64,000 nt of DNA, taken from contig NZ_JAGIPH010000004.1 of the NCBI RefSeq assembly GCF_017877135.1, positions 62,001 to 126,000 on the forward strand. The letters are read 5' to 3'. The DNA comes from Neorhizobium galegae (GTDB taxonomy: Bacteria > Pseudomonadota > Alphaproteobacteria > Rhizobiales > Rhizobiaceae). Made by a program: the position numbers and the translations under genes. Shown in pieces: positions 1-8,270 of the stretch (position 1 is the stretch's first letter; each line of letters opens with the position of its first letter). The notes under the pieces were generated by a model. That model searched no databases. It saw only the letters and a list, made by a program, of their open reading frames with translations, and had not been told where the DNA came from.

Positions 1-252
1 GTGTCGTTCACCCGTTGCAACGGGCCAGTGTGGCCGGAGCTCGTTGTAGTATCTACGCCAATCCTCAATCTTTGCCCGCGCGGCTTCAAGGTCATGAACC
101 AGTGGGCGTTCAGGCACTCGGCGCCGAACTTGCCAAGAGACACTCGATGGCCAGCCGTCCCGCTTGAGCAGCACGTGGCCACGCCTGTAGCCGTAGCGCA
201 CCCGCGTCTGGCAGATGTCCTTGATCTTCAGTTGCAGTTCGGCCTGCTCGCC
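1..252 (-). pseudogene. IS3-family transposase (orfB) remnant
   Basis: Read on the minus strand, this stretch gives a broken IS3-type DDE transposase. One frame carries DICQTRVRYGYRRGHVLL followed by KRDGW, typical of the region before the catalytic core. The similarity then jumps to KFGAECLNAHWFMT in a second frame, and on to AKIEDWRRYYNELRPH back in the first frame. The catalytic core between these blocks is missing and at least two frame changes are needed, so it cannot be active. The fragment may continue past the left edge. No terminal inverted repeat was recognised. Bases 253-388 hold nothing I can assign. Confidence 0.75.
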
Positions 253-388
253 ACCATTTCCCTGTGGCACAGAGGGTTTGCTACCGTTCTGAAATCAAGA
301 GCCTCTGCGCCTTGGCGAACAATCTGGTCGCCGGTTCGTATTCCTTCAGGAAAGACATTACACCCACAACCGGCAACATTATCATTGG

Positions 389-1306
389 TCAGCTCGAAGC
401 GCGGGCGATGCCGTCCGAATGGGTCCGGACGAAATGGGTGATGAGATCCCGCGCCCTGTCGGCTTCCGGAAGCGGCAGGATCGTATAGACATGCATGAGG
501 CCCGGCGCCTCATGGTATATCAACTGGTGCCTCTCGATCTTTGCCTTTTCTGCAAGACGTCGAGAATCCGTCACCAGCACGTCGCGGCTTCCCGAAATGA
601 TCTGGATGGGCGGCAGGCCGGCGAGTGAGCCGTATAGGGGGCTCGGTAAAGGATCGTTCGTTGCGCGCTTTCCGGCATAGAGCTGGCCAGCCGACATGAG
701 GCCGGGCAGCATCAACATTGGATCGCTGACGGCAATCTTCACCTGCTCCGGGGCTGACATCGACACATCGAGCCAGGGTGACAGGAGGATAACGCCCGTT
801 GCCGGTGGAATTGCCTGTCTGGCAGTCTGCATCGCAACCGACAGTGTCAGCCCGCCCCCGGCAGAATCCCCCATCAGAAAGAGCGATCCTTCTCCGACTT
901 GAGCGCGCACTTCGCGATAGATGGCAAGCGCAAAATGGACTGTCGCTGTACAATCGACCTCGGGAACTTTGGGGTAAAGAGGAATGATGATCCGTGCCTT
1001 CAGGCGCACGGCCATGTCGGCCAGGAACGTCCAATGCTGCGCCATGATCGGCCTGATATAGGCGCCGCCGTGAAAATAAAGCACCGTTGTGCAGATATCC
1101 TGACCCAATGGCGAGATCGTGTAGATATCCCGGCCTTCACGGGAGGCTTGCTCGACATGGCATTTCCCACGCACGGCCGATCCCGGTTTCGCCGGCGCAG
1201 GGCTCTCGTTGCGAAGGCCCTCTGGTGTAAAGGGCCTGGCATAGACCAGGCGACGGCCGGACAGCTTGAGAAAAGCCACCATCAGATGCGCACGAAAACT
1301 GACCAT
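389..1306 (-). CDS. alpha/beta hydrolase, HSL-type esterase
   Basis: A 305-residue cytoplasmic esterase/lipase of the hormone-sensitive-lipase family. The oxyanion-hole motif is visible in YFHGGAYIRP and the nucleophile elbow in GDSAGGGLT. An acid residue (SGSRDVLVTD) and a late histidine (GLMHVYTIL) complete the expected Ser-Asp-His triad. No signal peptide is evident. Length fits the family. It is separated from the upstream dehydrogenase gene by about 200 bp with no recognisable feature, and it flanks a transposase scrap, so its neighbours give no clue to substrate. Family-level call is firm; the natural ester is unknown. Confidence 0.85.
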   Translation of the reverse strand: MVSFRAHLMVAFLKLSGRRLVYARPFTPEGLRNESPAPAKPGSAVRGKCHVEQASREGRDIYTISPLGQDICTTVLYFHGGAYIRPIMAQHWTFLADMAVRLKARIIIPLYPKVPEVDCTATVHFALAIYREVRAQVGEGSLFLMGDSAGGGLTLSVAMQTARQAIPPATGVILLSPWLDVSMSAPEQVKIAVSDPMLMLPGLMSAGQLYAGKRATNDPLPSPLYGSLAGLPPIQIISGSRDVLVTDSRRLAEKAKIERHQLIYHEAPGLMHVYTILPLPEADRARDLITHFVRTHSDGIARASS

Positions 1307-1503
1307 TTTATTCTCGCAATAAATTCAGATGAAGCTGGAATACAATGCTGGATATTGGCGGGCCGCCTTCTTCGGGTGGGCCTATCCCCCGCCTGGAAGC
1401 ATGCCTGTGAGAAGTCGGAGGCGTCGGTCTCAGCGCATGGATTTGTCAGAAGGATGCGGACGCGCTTGTCTGCGCAAGCGCCCGCATTTGCTGCGCCAGA
1501 GCA

Positions 1504-4461
1504 TCACGTTTGCTGGATGAGTTCGGTTTCCACCGGTCGGCTCAGTTCCTCCAGAAGGAAGACAAACGACTCGTAGGGATATCCGGTGGCATGCCGCAGG
1601 CCCATCTCGCAGGTGCGGTTGGCTGACACATAAACGTCCGCGGGCTCGGCATCGAGAACCGCCTTGATCTCGCGCGATGCCGATCTCACCAGTTCAGGAT
1701 GCAATAGTCCGCGATCCCCGGCCGTGCCGCAGCACGTCGTTCCGATGGGGATCTCAACATCGACGGCGAGGTGATCCGCGATATCTTTCAGTTTTCTGTC
1801 GAGCCCCAGATGGACCGCAGAACAATTGGGATGAACGGCCACGCGGTTGATTTTTCGCGTGATCGAAAGCTCGGGGAGCAGGTCGTGGCACCATGCGATC
1901 GAATCAATGATGGTGAGCTTGGCGTATCTCGCTTTCGCTTCCTCCGTAAGGTTTGGTGGTATGTCTTCGATCAGGCTGAGTGAACAAGACGCCGCATCCA
2001 CAACGATCGGCAGAGTGCCACCGTCGCTCCAGTCCCAGAGAGCCTCGGCCGTCGCGCGGGCCATAAACGCATAAGCATCACCAAAAGCCTTTGATTTCCA
2101 CGGTGATGAGCAGCAGAGGCCACCGCAGTCGGGCGGGATCCATAGCTTTTTTCCGGCGCGAGCGGACAGCTTCACCAAAGCTTCTGGCAGGGAGGGCGCT
2201 GCCGGTCCCGCCGGATCGCGTCCGAAGATGCGATTGATGCAGGCCGAGAAATAAACCGCAGCAGCACCCTCTCTCCTCGTCCGAGGCAGAGGCCTTGCGG
2301 GTCGTGGCATGGGTCCGGGGATAGAGGGAATGAGATCGGGACTGACGACTGTTCGGGCGAGACCAGTCAGAGCCGTCAGCGGTTTGGTCCCGACGGCACT
2401 GGTCATGACATGGGTGCCCGCGAGCGCGACCCGTGACAAGCCTTCAAACGTTTTCCAGTTTTTGGCGATACGCAGTGCCACCCTGTTGGAGGTCGGGCTG
2501 TTTTCCTTCGCCCGCAATTCCTTGATCACGTCGCCCGTATTGATGCCGATCGGGCACGCGATAGAGCACGTGCCGTCGCCAGCACATGTTTCAACCCCAT
2601 CGTATTGGTATTCGGACTGTAGCTGCGCCAGCATGGCCGAGTCTGGCCGTTGACGGGCCATTTCGCGCCGCAGCACGATGCGCTGGCGCGGTGTCATCGT
2701 GACATTGCGGCTTGGGCAGACCGGTTCGCAGAAGCCGCATTCGATACAATGCGAAGAACCTGCGACGCCCTCGATCTGAGGGACCGACTTCAGGTTTTCC
2801 ATATGGAGGTTAGGATTGTGCGTCAGGATCACATTTGGTGCGAGCACGCCAAGAGGATCGGCGAGTTGCTTGATCCGCCACATCATGGCTGTCGCTTTCT
2901 CACCCCATTCGGCGGCGAGGAACGGAGCCATGTTGAGGCCCGTGCCGTGCTCTGCCTTCAAAGAGCCGTCGTGTTTTCGAACAACCAGATCCACAAGCTC
3001 CGCGATGAAAGCGCCGTATCGTGTCACTTGGTCCGGATTCGTGAAGTTCGCGACGAGGGTAAAGTGCAGATTGCCGTGTCCGGCATGGCCGGCGACCCCT
3101 CCGGGAAAACCGTGCTTGGCCAAAAGTGCCTGAACGTCATGTGCACCTTGAGCGAGCCTGGCTGGCGGAAAACAGACATCCTCGGTGATGAGTGTCGAAC
3201 CTTCCTCACGGTTCTTGCCGATCAGGCCAAGCAGACCTTCGCGCACATGCCAGGCGAGCTCGATGGCTTCCTCGACACTGGTGAATTCGACCGGTCGAAC
3301 CAGATTGGCTTTGCCGACGAGTTCCAGCACCTCGGCCTGCTTTGCCGTGAGAGAGGCCTCGTTCTCTGCGCCGAACTCGACAAGCAGCGCCGCCGCCTTC
3401 GGATCAAGCGTCTTCCAGTAAGACGGCGTTTCGGGAAATGCGTTGCCGGCCGCCGTGAGGGCCGGAGCGACCATGAGTTCGACGGCAGAGGCGCCAAGCC
3501 CGACTAGCCCGGGAACAAGCGATACCGCCTCGTCGATCGATGGCACGGGCACCCATGCGACGCTTGTGACCTTTGCGACGGGAACGGTTTCAAGAGTGGC
3601 CTCGGCCACGAAGGCGAGCGTCCCTTCCGATCCAACCAGCAGTCGGCGGAATATCTCGAGCGGCGTTTCGCCATCAAGCAGCGCGCAGAGGCGATAGCCA
3701 TGGGTGTTTCTAATCTCGAATTTCCGGCGGATCCGCGCCGCCAGATCAGCGTCCGCGAGCAGTTCACCTCTGAGATCGAGGAGGCCTTGAGCCAGCTCCG
3801 GCTCGGCCTCGGCGAATGCCGCCTCGGCTCCAGGCGCCTGGGTGTCGATGATGGTGCCGGACGGCATGATGAATTTAAGGGCTGAAACAGTACTATAGGC
3901 GTCTCGCGTGACTGTGCAGCGCATGCCGCCCGCATTGTTTGCGATCACACCGCCGATCGTGGCGGCGTGTGCGCTTGCGGGATCTGGACCCAGTCGCCTG
4001 CCATGTTTTGCCAACATGGAGTTGACATGTCCGAGGATCGTACCCGGACGGGCACGGACGCTTGCGCCGCCTTTCTCGATCGTCGCGCCGTACCAGTGCC
4101 GGCGGACGTCGATCAGGATATCGTCCGATTGCGACTGGCCGTTGAGACTGGTTCCGGCGGCGCGGAACGTCGCATGCCGACCCTTTTCGCGGCAATACCG
4201 GAAGAGCTTCACGATGTCTTCTGCCGATCTCGGCATCACCACCACCTGAGGCATCAGCCGGTACGGGCTTGCGTCGGAGGCGTAGCGCACCAGATCGATC
4301 GCGCGGTGTTTCACGCGATCGGCTCCAAGAAGCGAAACGAGATCCGATTTAAGGTCCTGCGGCGTTCCGTTGACAAGCCTGCCAGGAGCCGCGTCCGCGA
4401 CGGGCGCGCATTCAAATCGCCCGATGCGGGCCGGGTTGGCAGCGAACAGCTTTCTGACCAC
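1504..4461 (-). CDS. FAD- and Fe-S-binding D-lactate/2-hydroxyacid dehydrogenase (GlcD-GlcF fusion type)
   Basis: A long fusion oxidoreductase (985 residues from the GTG at 4461). The N-terminal half is a PCMH-type FAD-binding domain with its FAD-oxidase C domain; AATIGGVIANNAGG is a typical FAD contact. Two ferredoxin-like cysteine motifs follow at about residues 570 (CIECGFCEPVCP) and 625 (CAGDGTCSIACP). Two CCG-type domains follow at about 780 (PDCGGLCCS) and 910 (CCGTAGDRG). Enzymes of this plan oxidise D-lactate or related 2-hydroxyacids at the membrane and pass electrons to quinone or cytochrome c. I chose GTG 4461 because GAAGGAG sits 7 bases before it; a TTG at 4476 is in frame but would place that ribosome site inside the gene. 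The divergent cytochrome/oxidase block is a plausible electron outlet. Exact substrate not provable here. Confidence 0.85.
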   Translation of the reverse strand: MVRKLFAANPARIGRFECAPVADAAPGRLVNGTPQDLKSDLVSLLGADRVKHRAIDLVRYASDASPYRLMPQVVVMPRSAEDIVKLFRYCREKGRHATFRAAGTSLNGQSQSDDILIDVRRHWYGATIEKGGASVRARPGTILGHVNSMLAKHGRRLGPDPASAHAATIGGVIANNAGGMRCTVTRDAYSTVSALKFIMPSGTIIDTQAPGAEAAFAEAEPELAQGLLDLRGELLADADLAARIRRKFEIRNTHGYRLCALLDGETPLEIFRRLLVGSEGTLAFVAEATLETVPVAKVTSVAWVPVPSIDEAVSLVPGLVGLGASAVELMVAPALTAAGNAFPETPSYWKTLDPKAAALLVEFGAENEASLTAKQAEVLELVGKANLVRPVEFTSVEEAIELAWHVREGLLGLIGKNREEGSTLITEDVCFPPARLAQGAHDVQALLAKHGFPGGVAGHAGHGNLHFTLVANFTNPDQVTRYGAFIAELVDLVVRKHDGSLKAEHGTGLNMAPFLAAEWGEKATAMMWRIKQLADPLGVLAPNVILTHNPNLHMENLKSVPQIEGVAGSSHCIECGFCEPVCPSRNVTMTPRQRIVLRREMARQRPDSAMLAQLQSEYQYDGVETCAGDGTCSIACPIGINTGDVIKELRAKENSPTSNRVALRIAKNWKTFEGLSRVALAGTHVMTSAVGTKPLTALTGLARTVVSPDLIPSIPGPMPRPARPLPRTRREGAAAVYFSACINRIFGRDPAGPAAPSLPEALVKLSARAGKKLWIPPDCGGLCCSSPWKSKAFGDAYAFMARATAEALWDWSDGGTLPIVVDAASCSLSLIEDIPPNLTEEAKARYAKLTIIDSIAWCHDLLPELSITRKINRVAVHPNCSAVHLGLDRKLKDIADHLAVDVEIPIGTTCCGTAGDRGLLHPELVRSASREIKAVLDAEPADVYVSANRTCEMGLRHATGYPYESFVFLLEELSRPVETELIQQT

Positions 4462-4491
4462 GTGGGTCTCCTTCAAACAGTTTGAGGTGAA

Positions 4492-4512
4492 GCGGTACTA
4501 AGGCCGTACCGC
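4492..4512. promoter_or_regulatory. inverted repeat upstream of the dehydrogenase gene
   Basis: GCGGTAC, a seven-base spacer, then GTACCGC: a perfect 7-bp inverted repeat 31 bp upstream of the GTG start at 4461. It may be an operator or a leader hairpin. No regulator is encoded next to it, so its role is unassigned. Confidence 0.35.
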
Positions 4513-5556
4513 CAACCAGGGCAGGGGAACCCACAATGATCATCTCCCCGAGGTAACAGGCCGTGCCGGGGAACTCGAAGTCTTGAACCTCGTCGCAGTC
4601 GCGCCGGGTACGCCGGGTGCCCCGTGCGCCGGCTGGACTGTGCGCCTTCGCAACCTCTCACAGCAATCCAGAGCAGGTGGCGAGGGTGAGCCAGGACCGA
4701 ACGGCCGGGAGTGCGATACGGGCGACGGGCATTCTTAGCGCCAGACTTACTTGCTCTTATCCAAACCTGTTGGATGTCACGGATCTGATGGGTGTCTGCA
4801 GAACCGTTGCCGCCGACGCCAGACAGGACCGATCGTCTTGCAATCTCGGCGACCCTTGCTGTCCAGACAGTGAGGCAAGGGGATCAACATTGAAAAATAT
4901 TTCCTGAGACCGGGAAAGATTACTTTGCAAATGGAAATACCGGCTGCTCCTCGTGATCGATTGACTTCAGATCGGGGCCGGGCATTTTTTTCATCGTTCT
5001 GCTGGCGGCATCGACAGGTTGATTTCGATCATTAGTAATATTTTTGTGCGGCAACGAAAGTTAGCTCGCCGTGAGTCAGCACGCTGACCGCTTCAGCCCT
5101 TCCCAACTCACCGTGAGTTAAGAGTTACATCACTTCCGACGGCGGTCGCGTGCCGTTAAAAAAGTTCAGGTCACCTGCAGCATGTCTGGCGCGGTGGTTG
5201 ACCTCAGCCCGACGTTGACGTCGTCCGCTATGTGAGACGAGACGCCTGACCTGAAGGTGATGACGCCGCGTGCTGGTGCGTCGACATGGTGAACATGGCT
5301 GTTTGCCGAGGCCAGGGTCAATCGTGGGCAGGCTCGCTTTGGACGACGGATTGCCACTGCGGCGAACGGAAGGACATGCATCTTGATCTCGTATTTTCCG
5401 ACCGTCGAACGTCACAAAGCACAGGTCAGCCTTCTCATGATGATCTCACGGCGGCTCATCCAAGGATCGCAGAGTCCGAGGCAATGCGGTCGTTCCGACG
5501 AAGTTTGCGCCAGTGGGCACAGGGGCTATGGGATTAAGGCTTGGGGCCGGCTCACG
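4513..5556. other. 1-kb intergenic region between divergent dehydrogenase and cytochrome genes
   Basis: This unusually long spacer contains no convincing gene on either strand. Short reading frames are present but show no family resemblance and lack good ribosome sites. It must hold promoters for both divergent units. The only structures I can point to are the inverted repeat at 4492-4512 and the two operator-like copies at 5063-5119. An AT-richer patch spans about 4880-5060. Part may be eroded former genes. Confidence 0.5.
5063..5119. promoter_or_regulatory. paired operator-like sites (CTCRCCGTGAGT)
   Basis: AACTCACCGTGAGTT at 5105-5119 is a palindrome with 7-bp arms around one base. AGCTCGCCGTGAGTCA at 5063-5078 is an imperfect copy in the same orientation. 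The shared 12-mers start at 5065 and 5107, 42 bp apart, close to four helical turns, which would put two bound dimers on the same DNA face. They lie about 440 bp before the first cytochrome gene. The regulator is not identified. Confidence 0.5.
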
Positions 5557-6270
5557 ATGATGTCAAAGCGGGCTCACATCATCGGTCTTCTGATCGGTGT
5601 CGGCTGCATGGCCGGGGTGGTGCGCGCTCAGGACGTCATGGATATGAGCGCCCGCGTGCAGGCATGTGCTCCATGCCACGGAGCCAATGGTGAGGGCACG
5701 AAAGATCCCTATTTCCCAAGGCTCGCAGGCAAGCCTTCAGGCTATCTCTACAATCAACTCCTCGCTTTCAGGAGCGGTCGTCGACACTACCCACCGATGA
5801 ACTATCTTCTACACTACCTCCCGGATTCGTACCTGCGCCAGATCGCCGACCATTTCGCGGCACAGCAGCCGCCCCTTCCTGACAATTCCGCCGCCCCCGC
5901 CGTGAGCGAAGCACTCCTGCAGCGAGGCGAGCAAATCGTCACAGGTGGCGACACCGACCGTGGTGTGCCTGCCTGTGTCAGTTGTCATGGCTTGTCTCTC
6001 ACCGGGCAGGAGCCGGGCATCCCCGGATTGCTCGGGCTCAAGGCGGCCTATCTGAGCGCCCAGCTTGGAGGATGGCGTTACGGGACCCGCACCGCCATCG
6101 CGCCCGATTGCATGCAGATCGTTGCGGGGCACCTGACGGAAGACGACGTCAGGGCTGTCTCGGATTTTCTTGCCGGACGCCCACTTCCAGCAAACCCCGC
6201 CCCCTCTCCCGCAGGGAGCTTTGCGCTTCCATTCGCGTGCGGCAGCCAGCCATCGGAGGCCGCACGATGA
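5557..6270 (+). CDS. periplasmic diheme cytochrome c (c4-like)
   Basis: A 237-residue secreted cytochrome with a signal peptide ending near VVRAQD and two haem c sites, CAPCH at residue 37 and CVSCH at 140. The halves repeat the same class I fold, each with a Met-type distal region, as in cytochrome c4 proteins that carry electrons between respiratory complexes. I start at the ATG at 5557 because it opens a proper signal sequence; the frame is open farther upstream but that part is not protein-like. The stop overlaps the next start (ATGA). First gene of a six-gene respiratory operon ending at 10676. Confidence 0.85.
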   Translation: MMSKRAHIIGLLIGVGCMAGVVRAQDVMDMSARVQACAPCHGANGEGTKDPYFPRLAGKPSGYLYNQLLAFRSGRRHYPPMNYLLHYLPDSYLRQIADHFAAQQPPLPDNSAAPAVSEALLQRGEQIVTGGDTDRGVPACVSCHGLSLTGQEPGIPGLLGLKAAYLSAQLGGWRYGTRTAIAPDCMQIVAGHLTEDDVRAVSDFLAGRPLPANPAPSPAGSFALPFACGSQPSEAAR

Positions 6271-7526
6271 AATACCCAGCAGTGTATGCGACCATTCTGG
6301 CTGCGGGATTTGCCATGGCGGCAGCCTTGCCACTTTCCGCGCAGGACAAGAAGGCACCAGTCGACCCGGCGATCATCAAAAAGGGCGAATACCTCGCGCG
6401 GGCAGGAGATTGCATCGCGTGCCACACGGCTCCCGAGGGGGAACCGTTCGCGGGCGGCCTTCCGATGGTAACCCCCTTTGGTACCCTCTATACATCGAAC
6501 ATCACGCCGGATCCGGAAAACGGCATCGGCAAATGGTCGGCCGACGACTTTTACCGCACCATGCACGAGGGGCGCTTTCCCGATGGGGGGCTGCTCTATC
6601 CGGCAATGCCTTTTGCGTCCTACACCAAGGTGTCACGCGAAGACAGCGATGCCATCTATGCCTATCTTCAGAGCATCGCCCCCGTCTCGAAGAGGAACAA
6701 ACCGCACGAGCTGAAATTTCCTTACAACAACCGCTCGCTCGTTCTGGGTTGGCGCACGCTTTTTTTCCGCGAGGGCGCATTCACCCCGGACAAGACGAAG
6801 TCTGACGAGTGGAACCGCGGAGCCTATCTCGTCGAAGGGTTGGGGCACTGCGGAATGTGCCACACCCCGATCAATGCGCTCGGGGGCAATTCCCAGGCCG
6901 ATGCCTTCAAGGGCGGTCTGATCCCGATGCAAGACTGGTACGCACCTTCGCTGACCTCCAACAAGGAAGCGGGACTGGGCGACTGGAGCATCGAAGACAT
7001 CACCGACCTTCTCCAGAAGGGTGTGTCCAAGCGAGGCGCGGTCTACGGGCCGATGGCCGACGTGGTCTATAACAGCCTCCAGTATCTGAGCGATGACGAT
7101 ACCAAGGCTATGGCGGTTTATCTGAAGGGCATCTCGACGGATTCCCCGGCTCCTCCCGTTTCACATCTCTCCCACGCCGAAAGCAGTCTGCTGCTGAACC
7201 TCGGCAAGACTGTCTACGACCGTCAATGTGCAAGTTGCCATGGCGTGAACGGCGAGGGCCGGGCGCCAGACTATCCGCCGCTTGCCGGCAATCAGTCCAT
7301 CCAGATGGAATCTGCGGTCAATCCCATTCGTATGGTTCTGAATGGCGGCTATCCCCCCGGAACCCGAGGGAATCCAATGCCCTACGGCATGCCACCCTTC
7401 AGCGTCTCCCTGTCCGACGACGAGGTCGCCGCCGTCGTCAGCTACATCCGCACGTCCTGGGGCAACCGGGGAACGACAATCAGCGCAGCTCAAGCGAACG
7501 AACTTCGCTCAGTCCCGCTCCAGTGA
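6267..7526 (+). CDS. triheme cytochrome c (dehydrogenase cytochrome subunit-like)
   Basis: A 419-residue periplasmic protein with signal peptide (ALPLSAQD) and three CxxCH sites at about residues 49 (CIACH), 195 (CGMCH) and 321 (CASCH). The three-domain plan and motifs such as GEYLARAGDCIACHTAPEG match the cytochrome subunits of membrane alcohol, gluconate and aldehyde dehydrogenases (AdhB/PaoD-like). No catalytic dehydrogenase subunit lies beside it in this operon, so it may act as a general electron carrier from dehydrogenase to oxidase, perhaps from the divergent FAD/Fe-S enzyme. It starts within the stop codon of the preceding cytochrome gene. Confidence 0.85.
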   Translation: MKYPAVYATILAAGFAMAAALPLSAQDKKAPVDPAIIKKGEYLARAGDCIACHTAPEGEPFAGGLPMVTPFGTLYTSNITPDPENGIGKWSADDFYRTMHEGRFPDGGLLYPAMPFASYTKVSREDSDAIYAYLQSIAPVSKRNKPHELKFPYNNRSLVLGWRTLFFREGAFTPDKTKSDEWNRGAYLVEGLGHCGMCHTPINALGGNSQADAFKGGLIPMQDWYAPSLTSNKEAGLGDWSIEDITDLLQKGVSKRGAVYGPMADVVYNSLQYLSDDDTKAMAVYLKGISTDSPAPPVSHLSHAESSLLLNLGKTVYDRQCASCHGVNGEGRAPDYPPLAGNQSIQMESAVNPIRMVLNGGYPPGTRGNPMPYGMPPFSVSLSDDEVAAVVSYIRTSWGNRGTTISAAQANELRSVPLQ

Positions 7527-7533
7527 GGCTCAT

Positions 7534-7716
7534 ATGATCGAACCAGAAATCGTAACAGGGACAGTCCCGATGTCGCGCGAGGAGGAGATCGACGCGATCG
7601 TGCGAAGTGGTCCCATCGGTGCACTCACCGTGGCCGGCATTGCAACCGCGATCGTCATCGGCATCTGGTTCCTCTTTTACCTGCTCGTCTTCCTGCCGCG
7701 AGGAGCCAATCCGTGA
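7534..7716 (+). CDS. small single-span membrane protein, ba3 oxidase subunit IIa-like
   Basis: A 60-residue protein with a charged N-terminal part (SREEEIDAIV) and one transmembrane helix at about residues 28-53 (ALTVAGIATAIVIGIWF onwards). Position directly before CoxB, overlapping its GTG start, and the size match the small accessory subunit (IIa) seen with ba3-type oxidases. Sequence alone is too short for certainty; the call rests mainly on topology and location. Confidence 0.65.
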   Translation: MIEPEIVTGTVPMSREEEIDAIVRSGPIGALTVAGIATAIVIGIWFLFYLLVFLPRGANP

Positions 7717-8270
7717 GCGTCGAGAAGAGCGCAAGCGGCGATGTCGCTTTGAAAATTGAGCGGCGATGGGCTGCGGTGAGCATCCTGATCATCGCGTTTT
7801 TGACCGGGATGGCGGCCTATGCCGGCATCCACCAGGCGGTGATGCCGCAAACGACTGTCGAGATCATCAATCCCACCACGCTGCACATGACGGGTGAGTT
7901 CATTGAAAGCAATCTCGGCAGCGCTCTCGAACCAGACGGCTCGGTGACAGTACGCGCTGTGGCCCAGCAGTACTCGTTTACCCCTGCGTGCATCGTCGTC
8001 CCGAAGGATACTCCGATCACGCTTCGTGCAACCAGCGCGGACGTGGTTCACGGCCTTCTGATCCAGCAGACCAACGTCAACACCATGCTGGTGCCCGGCT
8101 ATGTCTCCGTGCAAACCGCCAAATTCGAGGAGACCGGAGAGCATCTCATGCCGTGCCAGGAGTTTTGTAGCGTCGGACATGAGGGAATGTGGGCCAAGGT
8201 GCAGGTGATCGACAAGCCGCAGTTCCTTGCAATGGCCTCCAACAAGAGGAGACTCTCCTGTGCTGAATAG
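7713..8270 (+). CDS. cytochrome c oxidase subunit II (ba3-type, CuA)
   Basis: A 185-residue subunit: one N-terminal membrane anchor (residues about 20-42) followed by a periplasmic cupredoxin domain. The binuclear CuA site is intact: CQEFCSVGHEGM with Cys148, Cys152, His156 and Met159, plus an upstream His in VVHGLLI near 113. The single anchor and compact length are those of B-family (ba3) rather than aa3 oxidases. It accepts electrons from cytochrome c, several of which are encoded in the same operon. Begins with GTG overlapping the small upstream gene; ends 11 bp inside the next gene. Confidence 0.92.
   Translation: MSVEKSASGDVALKIERRWAAVSILIIAFLTGMAAYAGIHQAVMPQTTVEIINPTTLHMTGEFIESNLGSALEPDGSVTVRAVAQQYSFTPACIVVPKDTPITLRATSADVVHGLLIQQTNVNTMLVPGYVSVQTAKFEETGEHLMPCQEFCSVGHEGMWAKVQVIDKPQFLAMASNKRRLSCAE

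Noticed and set aside
4617-4907. Start of a group II intron or other structured RNA (GTGCG-like start at 4626)
   Set aside because: I could not find domain V, a maturase or any consistent fold; the resemblance is limited to a few bases.
5125-5415. Short minus-strand frames (71 and 96 codons) before the cytochrome operon
   Set aside because: Basic, low-complexity text with no family match and poor start signals; more likely leader or eroded DNA.
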